Assembly (NCBI GenBank): GCA_907163375.1
Contig: CAJQUW010011016.1
Coordinates: 310,001 to 374,000 of the forward strand
DNA length: 64,000 bases
Origin: Prostheceraeus crozeri
Lineage: Eukaryota; Platyhelminthes; Polycladida; Euryleptidae
Direction: 5' to 3'
Numbering within the stretch: the first letter of the stretch is position 1; the number at the start of each line of letters is the position of its first letter. This document shows, in pieces, positions 32,216 through 45,417 of this stretch. A program made the translations under genes and the position numbers. The notes under the pieces are model-generated. The model had not been told where the DNA came from. It ran no database searches and worked only from the letters and a program-made list of their open reading frames with translations.

Positions 32216-34687
32216 ACACGAGCTGCCTTACTATACGTACACATTTCCAAGTTTAGATTCGGAAAAAGGTAAATAAATATTCGGAAAGAGTAAATTGTTC
32301 GGAATAAGAATAATCAATTTTGCTTCATCCATTGTGTATCAAGTCCAAAATAGGTCTCATCATTTTAAAATTTGCGAAGTATTTCTAATTTTCTTTATCC
32401 CAAATAATCGGGAGAAATGCAACATGCTGTATAAGAAGTATACATCAAATACTATCAGCAATACATGTTTCGCATAACCATCTGATGGGTTTCAGTAAAT
32501 TTCGACAAAAATAAAATGAGAGAAACGAAATGAAACCTAAGCCAGAATTATTTTGGGAAATCTTAAATGCATGTTTTCTTCATGCCGGCGCTTTCCACCA
32601 TCAAGTGAAACGAGAACTGCAGTGACCGTTTAGTGAACAATTAGCGAATGCCCCGCGGTAAAGAATAACATGATTTCCCATTAGATCGAAGATTCTTTCC
32701 TATACTCGTTGATCTCATTCAACGTTGGCAAGTTGTATTCGGTCGGAATTTCTGTCCTGAACATCAGCGTTGATCGCATCTCATTTTTATTCAAGTATCT
32801 CATGTTAACTTCCAAACTTCGAGAACCCTTGTTAAACTTTGCGGTACTTGTTTATTGAATGCAAAATGATCATAATTGCTTGTTTTTCTTCTTGGCTGCA
32901 ACCATGGCCATAGACCACCACGAGTTCAGACCAGCCCACCTGATGGCATGGTTACTTTCCTGTAGGTATCCTGTGCGTGTTTCGGTATATAGAGGACTAG
33001 GGGTTGGAAACTTCTCAGTTGTCTCTATCTTCTCCACTTTTCTGTCGGAACCGCTTCTTTACAGCGTTTGTGCATCTTTTTTCTTAGCATTGATGGTATC
33101 TTATCTCTTATCGCATGTCGTCTCTTTCTCGACGGCATCATAACATAATAAGGTTATTTAGAATTAGATGTACGATACTGGCATGCAATTTACATCAGAC
33201 ATGATGATTGCTGAAAGTGTTTTTGCTTTGTAAGAATATTGACCCGAACTGTTTTGCGGACACTTCCTTATTACCCGTTCTACCTCTAATAAGCACCGCA
33301 CCTCAAATATCAAGAAAACTAGAAAATGATGACTTATAGCTGCAGTGCATATATTATTTATTGAGCTAAAAAACAAAGACTTAGTTATCAAACGACACTG
33401 GAATGCATAATGATATTGCCTGCTGGTCCAGTCTATATTACGATAGAATAAGTCACATAATAAAAGCATGACACTCAACCTAGTCTATAAGTTATTGCCT
33501 AATGGTAACTGTCAGAGTCAGGAGAGGGGCTCCTGTCTATGTTTGCTGCTATACCGCACCTTCGAACACAGAGTCATGTTCAATTTTCAAGATTTGGAGA
33601 AGCCAAGTAGAAGTTGTTAACTTTTTTTGATTTATTTTGTCTGCATATTTCGGCTATTCATGTGCCATAGCCATTTTCAAGAATACTGTGACATGTATAC
33701 AAAAGAAATTAACATGAATGCAAGCAATTTTTAAAATTTGTTTTGGCAAGTAAAGAGCATAGTATCCCATAGAAGTCAAGCTATCCACAGATTGATGACG
33801 GAAAAGATATGCAGCCACCCAGCATTTTGCTAGACCCCACCCAACCTCCGATATCTGCATGTATAAACTTGGGATGACAAGGTCTTCAAGAATAAGGAAG
33901 GATTTACAAGAATAAAAAGTCCTTCAACCCTTCACACTCGATGCGACAGTTAATCGTTAATTGTTCTCTCACAGAGTCATGTCACGACTCATTACGCTGA
34001 AGTTTTGTTTGAAAGTGAGCTCTGCCTTTAAGTGACCATGGAGGGAGACCGCAAATCCCAAGGAATTAGTCACATGCTGTGTTCAATCAGCGTCGATGCC
34101 ACCACACCGTGTCGACAATTAATGAATCGGTAGAAACCTGTTAGAGGAGTCTTCAACTCGTATTGATAATTTCACGTGAAGGTTATATACCTGTAATTAT
34201 TATTGTTATTCAATTTGGAAAATCGTACATTTTAATAAACGCCACCCTCCAATAACCGCCGCACTTAAAAGTAGGTTATTGTAAATAAGCGTCATGAGAA
34301 TTGTCACACATTATTAAGCACATTCGTCATGATAATATTCGTTGCAGCGATTCTCTACTGTGGTTTGACTGCAATGTATTCAGTAATCCATTGTCCGCTG
34401 TGACTGTCAAGTGACTCTGCATGAAACTGACGGAAGCGGTCATCAATATTGCCATTATTTTCTTTATATGCTGACACATCGTCTACAACATATCATTTGG
34501 CGCCCATAAATACACTCGCCCAGGTCACGGCTATCCGTGGACTGATGTTGGAGACTAGATCGAGACAAAGAAAGCGAAATACCGCATTTATCGAAAAGAA
34601 CACGCTTTCAAAATTATCAATTAGGAGATTTATCAGAAAATTCCTGTCATTGGAGTATGGCTGCATGTAGGTCTGACTTTATCAAAC
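32216..34687. other. intron sequence, no gene recognised
   Basis: 2.5 kb, AT-rich. Open stretches such as 32859-33143 plus and 33164-33478 minus show no recognisable feature. Confidence 0.45.
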
Positions 34688-34828
34688 CTCAACAGATGTA
34701 GCCACCACGAGACATGTTTTGGCCTGTTGGGCCTCATCAGTAGTAGGTAGGTTTGAACCAGCGACGTTGGAGCTAGAGGACGTGCAAGCATGGCCTCCAG
34801 CCACAAGGCCACCGGACCATCTGTTGAG
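34688..34828 (-). mobile_element. tRNA-like element with hammerhead-ribozyme-like core and complementary ends
   Basis: On the minus strand, box A-like TGGCCTTGTGGCTGGAG (about 34811-34795) and box B GGTTCAAACC (about 34759-34750) form a tRNA-like head. Directly after it comes CTGATGA-GGCC-CAACA-GGCC-AAAAC (34740-34715), the order of a hammerhead core: CUGAUGA, a four-pair stem II, then the GAAA position (here AAAA), followed by CATGTC, which can form the minimal stem III and cleavage triplet seen in type I hammerheads of PLEs and small retroelements. The element is bounded by CTCAACAGATG (34688-34698) and CATCTGTTGAG (34818-34828), an exact 11-base inverted pair. The G-to-A change in the core probably abolishes cleavage. 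Confidence 0.65.
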
Positions 34829-37756
34829 AGCGTGAATTAGCCAGGAAGACAGTGCTTTAGCGCAGGCACCTGGAGGGCGGATTGCATTCTGCAATCACTC
34901 AATACCGCATCCGAGATTGAGGCGCTTCAAGCAAGCGCTACTAATTACATGTGAAGACAAGTCTGACGTTTCTAAATTGTTTGACAAGGGTTGTCAATAA
35001 TTGTCATTGTTCAACTGCTAGCCTGACTACAGTTTCTTGCTTTATAAATAATCAAGAGAAAAAATTCACAATTCATTGACTGGTGAACCGTTGGTACTTC
35101 TCTTACATTCCCTTGCCCTCATTTTCCGGCCAGATTGTGTAGTGGAGCTTAGAATATCCGGGAGAAAAGCATTCGTAATTATTGGAAGTTGACTCTTAAT
35201 TTCCGTGTCATTCAATTTCCTTCCTCTTTATCTTGAACTGAGATTCCTTTGAAGATTCAAACTGACGACACAGCGCTGGGATATCGAGTCATGTGAGTTT
35301 TAGGAGACTTAATTAAGCTTTCACTCGGCTAAGATTTGAATTGTGGCTTCAGGAAGAAGTATTTACCCCGGGTTTTCCGAGGTGGGAAATTAGCAGTTTT
35401 CTGATACATTTTTCCGCTGGACAATTCAGATTTTGGGGGGAAAGAACATCATAACACCGGGACAGTGAATCGCTAATTTTTTAGGTCGATTATTTCTGTC
35501 AAATATTATTTTGATTGTTTTATGAGATCTTTTTCATTATCTTTAGCATGTGGGTAGCATATCTTGTTTAAAAGGTCAATCGATAGTCGGTCAACTAATA
35601 CTTATGAAAATGACTGGGTGACATGACATAAAGTGAATAATAGAGGCTTTTTGAATAAAGCTTTTTTATCGTCTTTATGTAGGTCAAAAATTAATTAAGC
35701 TACTAAATGAATTACATGTGATTAATCAATCAACCACCTCAAAATTTCCAATTTTTTTGTGTTGACAACAAACTTATTAAATATATAAAAATGCGGTTAA
35801 TGCCCCTGAAAAAAGGAATGCTCCTTTTATGCATCTTTTTCTCACTTACTCATAGAACGAATACTTTCTATGGTATTGTTAATTTCTATGCACTAACTGT
35901 AAAAATTGTGTCAACATTGAAAATCAGCTGCAAACATTTTCCATGTACGTTCATCTCAAGGATTAGACTAGGAACTGACTCGGTTTTACAGACTTGCGCG
36001 AATGAAGAGAGCAACTTTTAAAGTCGTAGACATCTTATGTGTTATCATGGTTGGACATAATGAAGTGAATACGCAATCCTTCCAATTCTGACGGGTGAAT
36101 ATGATAGGACAGCAGTTTATAGCTAGGCTTAGTTTGAAACCATGACAAACATAAGAAAGGAATCTGCGACCAAGGGAAAAGAAGATCTTTTTACTTTCAG
36201 GATTCCTTGATTAATCCTTTCGGCACTTATCTCGTTTTCCCATCAGAGCATGGTGGATATTGCGTTTATGCTGAAAACAATTCAAAATGTTTTCATGAAG
36301 CCATTCCTAAGGATTATATATCTGAGAGTATCACTGACCTTTCAAATTTAGCACTTACATGGTTTCGCATTCAGACTATTCATAAGCAGAAGGCAAAACT
36401 CTTTTCTTAATTGCATTGATTACATCAATTTGTTATGGTCAATCATTGAGTATATTATATATCTACTCAATCATTGAGCGTTAGTAGTCTATTTGATGTA
36501 TATATTCACATTGAATTCAAACATTCACATCAAAAATCCTCTTAATTCAATGTGATAAGCTAAACGATGCTCTCTGCTCTCCTTATGTTTGTTTATTCTG
36601 AGTGGAATAACGTCATAATTCCAGAATTGACACGTCTGCCATGATGTATCATTGTATTGCCAAATTTGTATTGTAAATAAAAATTCTCCGATCGCCTACA
36701 TGAACAAGGATATGCATGCCTCCTTAGGTGAAGTATTTGCAGACTTATATTCAGTGTAGAATGGAAAAACACGTGCTGATCATCGCTTATACAACAGAAC
36801 GAATAAACAAGCCTCCACTTCTTCCGGATGCTCAACAGGGATTTAATTGAATAGATTGATGAAACTTCCCTGCCTTTTCTAATTATCTCATGCAGACCTC
36901 ATATTCAGGAAGTGTTGTTACTTTTCTCACATGCCTGATGGAATACATGTGGTGCTTCGTCGTCAGGAAAAATTAATAACCCCAACTTGAATGTAGTCAC
37001 CAAATTTAGTATCTTCGTGATTTTGTATATGCGTGGATGTATGAGCAATTGATTTCGTGCTTTCAAAACTTTGATTGGAAAGAAGGAACATGTAATTATA
37101 CTGAAGTTATAGATAACATGTGAAACTGCATTCGAAAATTCATGAAAATACATTAAACGGAAATATGAACTTTAACTATCTATCATTCACATTGCTGTAT
37201 TATACGACCCTAACGTTAGCGACCGTCTTGAATGCAAACACGTAAGGAAACTCTTAGTGAATTGTTTTGCTTCTTGCCACAAACAGCTAGTAACATATTG
37301 AACCACTAATCATAATTATAAGTAAATAGATAAATAAAGCAGTAGAATTGATAGGTTTTGAGGTCGTACTTGAAGGATAGGTGAGTTGACAAAAATGTTG
37401 TTCTAGTACAGAAAGGCTAGACTGTCAATTGAATGATGGCGGTTGTAGTGGAGGAGGACGCAGGTGATACCGTTGACAGTGGTACACTAGTGTGGCTATT
37501 GCATTCCGCTCATCTTTGTTATGGAAGAAAATAACGCTTAGAAAGGTTCTAAAACTTCGCACAACATGAATACGGACACTCAAACATCAGAATAAACCTC
37601 AATCTGCAAATTTGAGGAATAATAATTCAATTGATATTCTTCATACTGATGCTCCTTAACCTGTCATCGTTTGGTGTTCATGTGTTGCTAATGCTACTCA
37701 TCTTATCAGAACATCAGAATCATATGTATAGTTTTATTTGTTTATTTTATTATATG
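34829..37756. other. intron sequence, mostly featureless
   Basis: No gene supported. Small palindromes occur at 36421-36500 (TACATCAA ... TTGATGTA, with ACTCAATCATTGAG inside) and 36508-36556 (CACATTGAATTCAA ... TTAATTCAATGTG), possibly tiny foldback elements. Confidence 0.45.
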
Positions 37757-38521
37757 CAGGGTGACCACTTGGTCCGAATTTTCGGACCAGTCCGAATTGG
37801 TCCGATATGGTCAGAATTTCGGGGAAGCTCCGAAATTGCCAATTATGTAATTCATGGGTTTTTTTCTTACTATACTTGCCCTAAAATAAAAATTGAGCAG
37901 CTTATTGAATTAATTTATTCTGTAATTAACAGAAATATTTTAATCTGATGTTGAATGCGCATAATGAATATACCATTTTATAAATTTGATCAGAAAAAAT
38001 AGAGAATCAATGTTGAAATTATCCATTTATTTTGATATAATAATTATTTTGTATAAGTCAATCAACTATGCAATCTGTTTTTCATATTTTTCCGCTTTCC
38101 ATAAAGAAGCAGACGTACATGTAGTAACTGTTCTAATATTCATTACTGTTTTGGTATTTCAAATTCAATGATCTCTTTGAATTATTTTGCAAATGTGCTA
38201 CATGTAGTTAATTCTGAAATTCTGCAATTTGATGTTTGCCGATTCATTCAGCTTATTGTTAAAACTTTCTCGACATGACTGGGAGTCGTATTTGCATTTT
38301 GTTTTGCAGCGTTTAACTGAATTACTGCCCACATTTATTTGTTTTATATGAGATGATGGAATACATATGAAATTTTTTATGATATTCTATGTTTTTCTTT
38401 GTATACATTTCATTTGGATAAGTACTACTATAGTCAAATCATCAAAATTTAAAATTTATGTGACGTCATTGTGGGACAGACTTATGGTCCGATTTTCAGC
38501 CCTCCTGAAGTGGTCACCCTG
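37757..38521. mobile_element. hAT-type MITE with perfect 8-base target duplication (765 bases)
   Basis: Termini CAGGGTGACCACTT (left) and AAGTGGTCACCCTG (right) are perfectly inverted over 14 bases. ATTATATG flanks both sides (37749-37756 and 38522-38529), a perfect 8-base duplication. GGTCCGA words crowd the left end and one recurs near the right end in the same direction. The interior is AT-rich and non-coding. It sits about 450 bases before a cep120 exon. Confidence 0.93.
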
Positions 38522-38982
38522 ATTATATGTCATACATAGCTTTCCTCATAGCTTTATAGCTTTTTTAGACAATGGAAGCAATCAATATTCATTTAGGCTC
38601 AAATTCAAAATTGCGCCCTGTTCAAGTTTAGCAGCCATCTTTTTACTGACACTCAGAGGACAATGAGCTGATGATGAGGTCAATGCATTTCTCTTCATCG
38701 CCATTCACCAAATGGTTACAGTCTGGTGACGCACGAAGAGCGATCTTTGAAGGCATGCTTTGAATCTACTTTTAGTCCATTCTTTTCTGACTGATCATGG
38801 ATCGAAAAGTGTCAGCAATAAAGGTACACATGTAATTTTGTTCACAATAAACTGACAGAAATCTATATTTAGCCGGAATTTCATTCTGATCGTCAAAACT
38901 TAATCCTAAACGATTAAGGATTGTTAGAATTCAGTCACCGTCCCGGGCCTTATGTGATACTTATTATCATGTTCCTTTTCAG
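38522..38982 (+). other. end of the large cep120 intron
   Basis: Ends in a pyrimidine-rich stretch and CAG (TTCCTTTTCAG at 38972-38982), the acceptor for the following exon. Nothing else recognised. Confidence 0.7.
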
Positions 38983-39457
38983 TCTCAAGAATGGGAGCGT
39001 CGATTTCGAGGTGTGGAGCGTGATTTACTTCGCACTCGGGAGAAAGCGGCCAACACACCTGAAACGCGGCTACAATCCGAACTTGCTGTTATTCAAACTG
39101 AGCGTGCGGAACTGGAACGTCGACTGGAAACCGCCTCAGTTGCCAAAGAGCGCTATAAAGTCCAGTATTTGAACGCATTGAAGGAGTTAGCGCGTGTAAG
39201 AAAACGGGAGAGAAGCAAAGACATCGAAGCTTTGCGACGGAGAGAGCGGGAACTTGCTCATCTTCGACTTCGACATTTGGCAGCTGAAGAGCGAAGTCTC
39301 GTGAATACGAAAGAAGACGCTAACCGAAGGCAAGAGGAAACAAGCAACATTTTAGAACTCAGAGAAGGCATCGAAAAATTGAGGAATGAAACAAAAAGCG
39401 TTTTAAGCGAACTAAGAGAGGAAAAGCAAACCTCAAAGAAAGGAATCGACGATAGAC
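38983..39457 (+). CDS. cep120: cep120 exon (long coiled coil), 158 codons plus one base
   Basis: After acceptor TTTTCAG the exon reads SQEWERRFRGVERDLLRTRE, then NTPETRLQSELAVIQTERAE, LERRLETASVAKERYKVQYL, NALKELARVRKRER and LRLRHLAAEER. Vertebrate CEP120 has [51 protein letters not shown] and MRLRYLAAEEK at this place (from memory), an unmistakable match in order and spacing. The donor GTAAGT follows base 39457 and leaves phase 1; the exon at 45418 starts with the two bases needed. An alternative read-through would stop at 39490, so splicing at 39457 is the supported reading. The exon contributes most of the C-terminal coiled coil used for centrosome targeting. Confidence 0.93.
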
Positions 39458-41429
39458 GTAAGTTGAGTGACGTTGTTGACATTAATGTTTAATAATCATA
39501 GAGTATTTCAAATAGAAGGAGTCTCTGAACTTGTGATTAGCTTCGAGAAAATCAGTTGAGCCTTTCGAAATTTGATTGTACGTGGAACTGTTCTGCAGGG
39601 ATGCATTTCTTTTGGTGCCACGATTTTATGAAAATCTCATAATTGTGTCATCAGAAAGTTAGCTTAAGAATATAGACATTGCGGGGGAAGGGGAGTTGCA
39701 ACGACAACCCCTTTCTGCATCTCATTTTACAAATCTATTCAAAGAGGTCTGGCAACCCCGGCCACAACCAGGGTTATCGTTAAATAAATGTCTTTGCTAA
39801 TACTAAACGGAGCACTTGTATCATTTAGCCACTAGACGGAGGGCGAGCTCAAATCGATTTGCCATGTGATCTGAAGTTTGATGGAACGAAAGAATTGAAA
39901 TTTGCTTTAGTGCAAAATATCCGAAGCTGATCTCAAAGTATCCCATTGAAACGGGTTCCCTGGTAGATCTTGTACACTTAAGGTATGAAAGCATTATGTG
40001 TGAATATCGATATTCAAAGCATCACTTTCGATAAAGGATCTGTATCTCAAATCGACTATAGGCGACAACGAATATTATCTATTTGCACGTCAATTTTTGA
40101 TCAGTTTAAATTTCCAAAGGCAATTTTTCTAAAATGTAGAATCATCCTAATGTGTGCCGTTTTCATATCACCATTTTGATCGATGACAAACTTAGTAAAC
40201 AAATGTAAAAATTTGTGATCTTTCAACGAACAAAGAAAAGACAAAAAGCTGTAGTGACTGATTGAAGTTACTACCTTTTGAACGTAAATATATATTTAGA
40301 ACACTCTTTGTTTGATGCCTACATCGGTAAAGCCTGCATGTGGAAGCGACCTTGGAAAGAGAGAAGCTTTATTTGAATGTGAAAACTAATTTGAAAAAAT
40401 CTGTTTCATTTTGACATTAGAATTTATTATTAGTTCAGCCATTTATTGCTGGAACCTGGACTAACACGGGAATTAACAAGGAGATTATTTAGTCACATGT
40501 TATTTTTCTCGAAGTTTTCAACATGTTTGAGAATGAATACCAGGAAATATGAAGCAAAGGATAAAACTCTTAAATTCAACGAAAATGCTCTCCACAAATT
40601 CCATCCCTTAGGAGTTGAGATCTGGATTTGGAATGTATTCTTCTTGAAGTTAGAGTTTTAAGGCAGAGCATAAAGTTTTCTTAAATTTTGATCATTGAAT
40701 GAGAATTGTATTGCAACATTCTTTATTATATCAAGCAAATATTTGAAGGGAGCATTTATCTAAGTTAACGGTGATTTCATAGTGATAGCTGATCACAACA
40801 ATTGCTTTGAATGATAATGAAAAAATAGAAACATGTGACACTGTTTGAAGAATCGTGTTGTCACTTAATAATGACGTTTAAAAGTGCACATTTTGATCGT
40901 CGATTATTTGAACCAGGAATAGATGGGATGATTCTACGGCTATAAGTCTTAATGGCTTGAATTTTTCAACATTTTTTGTCGGGGAGTTCGTCGCAAAGAG
41001 TCGGTATCGCAAATACTGTCCCTTAGGAGATCAAAGTCTAATTTGAAATGCTTTCATGAATTCAAAAATGGAAGTTGGTTTGGAAAAATAAACACGAAAA
41101 TGCCCCTTCTACTCAAAATTCATCATATTGATAAATTTCCCGTTTTTGTAGCATAAATTCCCAATACTGGCAAAGGTTGCATTTTAGGTTATCGTTGGAA
41201 CGCAGATGCTACCAATATCGATGCAGTGTGCTGTGGATTAGAGGTGTATTCTGTGCAGTCGGGTCTCGAACCTGATAGGGTAAGGATCTGGATGAGAACA
41301 ATTTCAGGTTCAGGATTGGCTAAAAATTCGTGATGCTGTAAACTGGTACATTTTCGAGAACCGGTAGAAAAGGGGTTATTATTTTCAGTAGCAAATTACA
41401 CATGAAAAATTTACATGAATAAGGAAAAA
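39458..41429. other. cep120 intron, no other gene recognised
   Basis: Begins GTAAGTTG. AT-rich; open stretches at 39985-40179 and 40446-40661 have no recognisable feature. Confidence 0.5.
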
Positions 41430-42145
41430 CCCAAACAGTGAGCACTCGGCAGTTAAGAGATACCGTTTAACCAGATATAAGGTAGTTTTACCGTTAAGAG
41501 ATATCGTGGGGGTGCGCTTTAACCAGAGCGATGTGCTACCCCGTTGGAGAGTCATGGCCAGACGTGGGAATGCATGCGTTGCTGCTAGTCCATCCCTGCT
41601 TGGGAGGTGGTCGTCGACCATTTTGATTGCGATGGCGTCTTCGGTCCATCCTCCAAGCGTCTTCGCCTGTCAAAGTGGCGTCTAGGGTCGCTTCACAACC
41701 TTGGCTCAAAGTGGGGAGGAGTCTGAGAGCCTTGGATGAGGTTGGGGAACTCCTTTGAAGGATCCAGTCTGGATGCCTTCGATGTGGCAAAAAGGACATC
41801 CCGTAGGCGATTGTGACGAACGGTGTGTCCGCATCCGGCGGCATGGTCACTGTTGCCGTCTGTTGGGAGGCCACAGAAAGGGCACAGCGCTTGACGGCTG
41901 TAATGCGGGAGGCCGAGGCTCTATTCCAGGAGGACTTGGAACTCTTCAGGATGAAGGTGCAGACCCAGAGTCTTCGATGGGATGACGGTCAGCCAATCAC
42001 CGGAATGAGGAACACTCGTAGAATTGAAATTGGCAGAAAACGAATTTTGCGAATCCGCTCAACCGCTGAAATGATAGTGCGCTCTCAATACGAAAATTGC
42101 AAGTATCGAAACATAGCTTACACGACTGAAACAGTAATAAAATAG
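41430..42145 (+). mobile_element. retroelement fossil with zinc-knuckle-like sequence (tentative)
   Basis: This patch is clearly richer in G+C than its surroundings and is open in several frames. Around 41760-41830 it shows part of a CCHC zinc-knuckle pattern (CLRCGKK; GHPVGDC), as found in Gag proteins of LTR elements and in some LINE ORF1 proteins. Downstream is a charged stretch (EAEALFQEDLELFRMKVQTQ). The element is broken and old; ends are not visible. A pair of similar GTTAAGAGATAxCG words lies at 41450-41510. It sits inside the cep120 intron. Confidence 0.35.
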
Positions 42146-45100
42146 TTTGCAACGTTGGCATGAATCTTACCTATCTGGGACGAGACGTAGTTATCTGTAT
42201 TACAGTTTTCCCGTTTCATTGTGACCTTCGTCTTTATCATTCGGGTTCGGTCATTTCTGTGCTACTCTGTAGATCAATAGATTTCTGCTGTTATCAAAAA
42301 CGCTATCGGTGCTTCTCCAGCCTAATGCTTCCAAGGGTGTAAGTAATTATTGAATTCCGAAACTTGACCAAGGTTAGACTTTCTGGCACAGCTTCTGCGG
42401 GGTATTTTTGCGAAAATATTATCGTTACCCGTCCCCTGAGTAACGTCTTCCCGTTTTTACGTTTCAAGTTTCACTGTCCATATCAAGAGCCGTATTAAGT
42501 ACTGCAACATGTCTCGCTATCGATAAGACATTAATGTAGAAACATCTTCCTCAGAAAGATAATGATATAAATCAAAATATGGTAGAAATAGATTCGCATC
42601 TAAATCAATTATAGAATTCTTAACCATTTTGTCCTTTGATTTATTTCTTCCGAAATCTGTCATTATATCTTCACAGTTGAAAATGTGCTTTCTTTCCCTT
42701 TAAATGTCAGATGTTATCGTCCTAACGCCGACCATTTAACCGTAAATCTGTCGATGACTTAATTTTCAGTAACAGTTAAATCATGCTCTTATTAATAGTG
42801 TTCCGCTGCATTGATATGCCGACAGTGAGAGTCACATGTGAAGTGCGTATGTTCAAAAATAGGAAATCTATATGCAGAGTCATAAATATGAAATGAGATA
42901 ATCATGATCTTTTCTGCAGCTTCTATTGTCTTTTTTATACCCAATATTCCGCCATTATTTTATTCACGGTTCTGACATGATTCTTGATTTATTTACATTA
43001 GATAACCACACCTCATTCTTCCACTTGACTGACCTAAAGTGGGCTAGGGGGAACAAGGTGTGACAAATAACTTCCCTTGCTAATCAAATATCTGACATGG
43101 AAATATTCCCAAAGTATCTACTAAAATTCATGTGTACATCTAACTTTATTTTGCATGAATTCACAATACATCGTTTTTTAAAACTTTTGAAGCATTTCAT
43201 CAATTTTGTATATGCATTTTGCTTGATATAAATAATTTTTAGTTTCCACGCTATTCGTAGGGATGCTTAAAATTGCTTGCACACGCCTCGTTGGAAGGCA
43301 GTATTGCCTACAAACTTCCGAACTTTAAATGTAATCTGGAGTTTTGAAAAAAAGCCAAAAATCAAATAACGCGAGATTGGTTGAATGTGGACGGTGTTGA
43401 TAAACAACTTGCTCGTCTAGCTACATGCGTCAGAGCTTTGTCATACAGATTCCAACCATCATGCGAAAAATTTGTTTTTTCGGTGCGCAGAAATTTTCAG
43501 AATTTCGAGGATGCATTGCATTGAACGTAATGCAAATTCAAGCCTGAATTCGGACGAACCAGAAAAGTACACAACAGTTAGTAAATTTAGATCGTGAGGA
43601 TTCGAACGGTGTGAATAATATTTCCATTTGACGAATTTATCGACTTTTACGAGGAAAATTGAGTCAAAGATAGGCACCTTTTGCTTGATAGGCAATCAGA
43701 CCGCTGAGGTCCGCGTGTTCGCGGATAACAGCTACTTCTGCAATGCGCGCGCTTGGCCAATCACATAAGTCAAAGATAGACGAATCTCTATGTCAATTTC
43801 TACCGTTTGCTACCATTGTATGCAATGGTTGGGGGAGGAATATGTCGGCTCTAGACTAACCAACACGCAAATGAATCTATCTCTGTGCAGTAGACAAATC
43901 TACGAAAACCTGCACTCGACGACGCTCATGTTTCAGTGAAGCTAGAAGAGTTCAGGTGGCCCACATAATTCATGAATATTGAATTCTATTCATTTCACAT
44001 ATTGAACGAAATTCAGCTCGACACATTTCAATTAGTGGAAATTTTGGCTCTGGACTTGATACTTCTCCCCTGATGAGATAAAGCATAGAAATCTCATTTT
44101 TAGCGAAAACTTCTTTCTTTTTCCCATTGTATTGACATGTGTTCTTTGATCCTGCCTTGCAAGAAAATAGACCAAGAAGTACTCGGCAGACGCGCATATT
44201 CATAATAGCCATCGGATGCATATCTTTCTATGAACGTCTCATTTTCTGTCTCGTTCCCTGCAGAAACTCGCAGATAGCATTTACCATCCATTTACCACAC
44301 AGTGTTTTCAATCCGACTTTTCTCGCTTTGTTTAGGTTATTGGGATTAGAATGGACAACAGCTGCTTGTTGATGGCCATTTCCAAAGACATTGTCTTTGC
44401 TCATTTTATCTGTTCGGCATGACGGCGATGTATGTATCCTGTGAAGAATCATATGTGTGAAACTTACAATGCTACAGGTTCGTGGTGTAAGAGGAACTGG
44501 TGCGCTATTTTAGCAAAGTCCTTTTATACTTTATTTATACTTAAAGAAAAAGGGTAATGATCAGGAATCTTTGCAATGTGCTTATTTCCAAAACTTCGGA
44601 GAATACGAGCATGTTCAGTTGGAAGACATTTAAACACATTAGAGCACATTCATGCACTGTCAAGAAATCAACACCTAATCAATGTCATCCAGTGGGAGCC
44701 ACCATCATTCAGGTATGACGTGGCACTGTTTTCGATGTACAAGTCCGTTCTAGCCCTTTAGTGTCATAGAGTGTCAGATTTCTGTGATATTTGTAGCTCT
44801 TTGACTAATTTCGAACTCTTTGTTAACACCTCATTATCAGAAAATGCTATTCATTAAAATACCTACTTTGCTATTTTGCATGATGCCAGTAGTGTTAGTT
44901 GACATGATATTATTATGATATCATCGTTCATCATGCTGTTATGCACATTGCAATTAGTTTATTATTTGCATGTTGATGGACCTATAAATTAAGGATATTG
45001 AATAAGGGTTGGATTTCTAATGCTGCTGGACTTGCTGTGTATTTAAACTTCATTGAGTTTTAGCCTGAGACGAACACCGGACCTCTCATGATATTCCGAG

Positions 45101-45417
45101 TTAGCGCTTTCAAGAATCAGTCAAAATGAATAGACGATTGGATAACTTACGGCATCTTTAAATTTAATATTGTGGCTAGATGAGAGTTCTCGAAGTTGAA
45201 TTAGATCCAGTTCAATGATTATTGAAGTGGATTCGACTTGATTAGATGGAGGCTACGATTCATGTGTTCGCTCGAAGTAAAAACGTAAAATTCTCTTTTC
45301 CTGAAACTGATTTAGAATCATCTCACAAGTCAATCAAAGAGCTTCCTAATGTTATCATCAATTTTTGGTGAGACATTGCCTGATATTAATTTTTCTAAAT
45401 GTTCTCTTCATTTGCAG
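42146..45417. other. cep120 intron, no other gene recognised
   Basis: 3.3 kb of AT-rich sequence ending in the acceptor CTTCATTTGCAG (45406-45417). Small open stretches at 43459-44452 on either strand were not recognisable. Confidence 0.5.

Noticed and set aside
32859-33143. Possible membrane protein of 94 codons
   Set aside because: Hydrophobicity is as expected for T-rich sequence; no supporting signals.
39458-39492. cep120 ending at the in-frame stop after 39457
   Set aside because: A strong GTAAGT donor lies at 39458 and the exon at 45418 continues the phase and carries the conserved C-terminal motif.
41536-41874. 112-codon minus-strand open stretch in a GC-rich patch
   Set aside because: The plus strand of the same patch shows a zinc-knuckle-like pattern, so the minus-strand frame is most likely a shadow.
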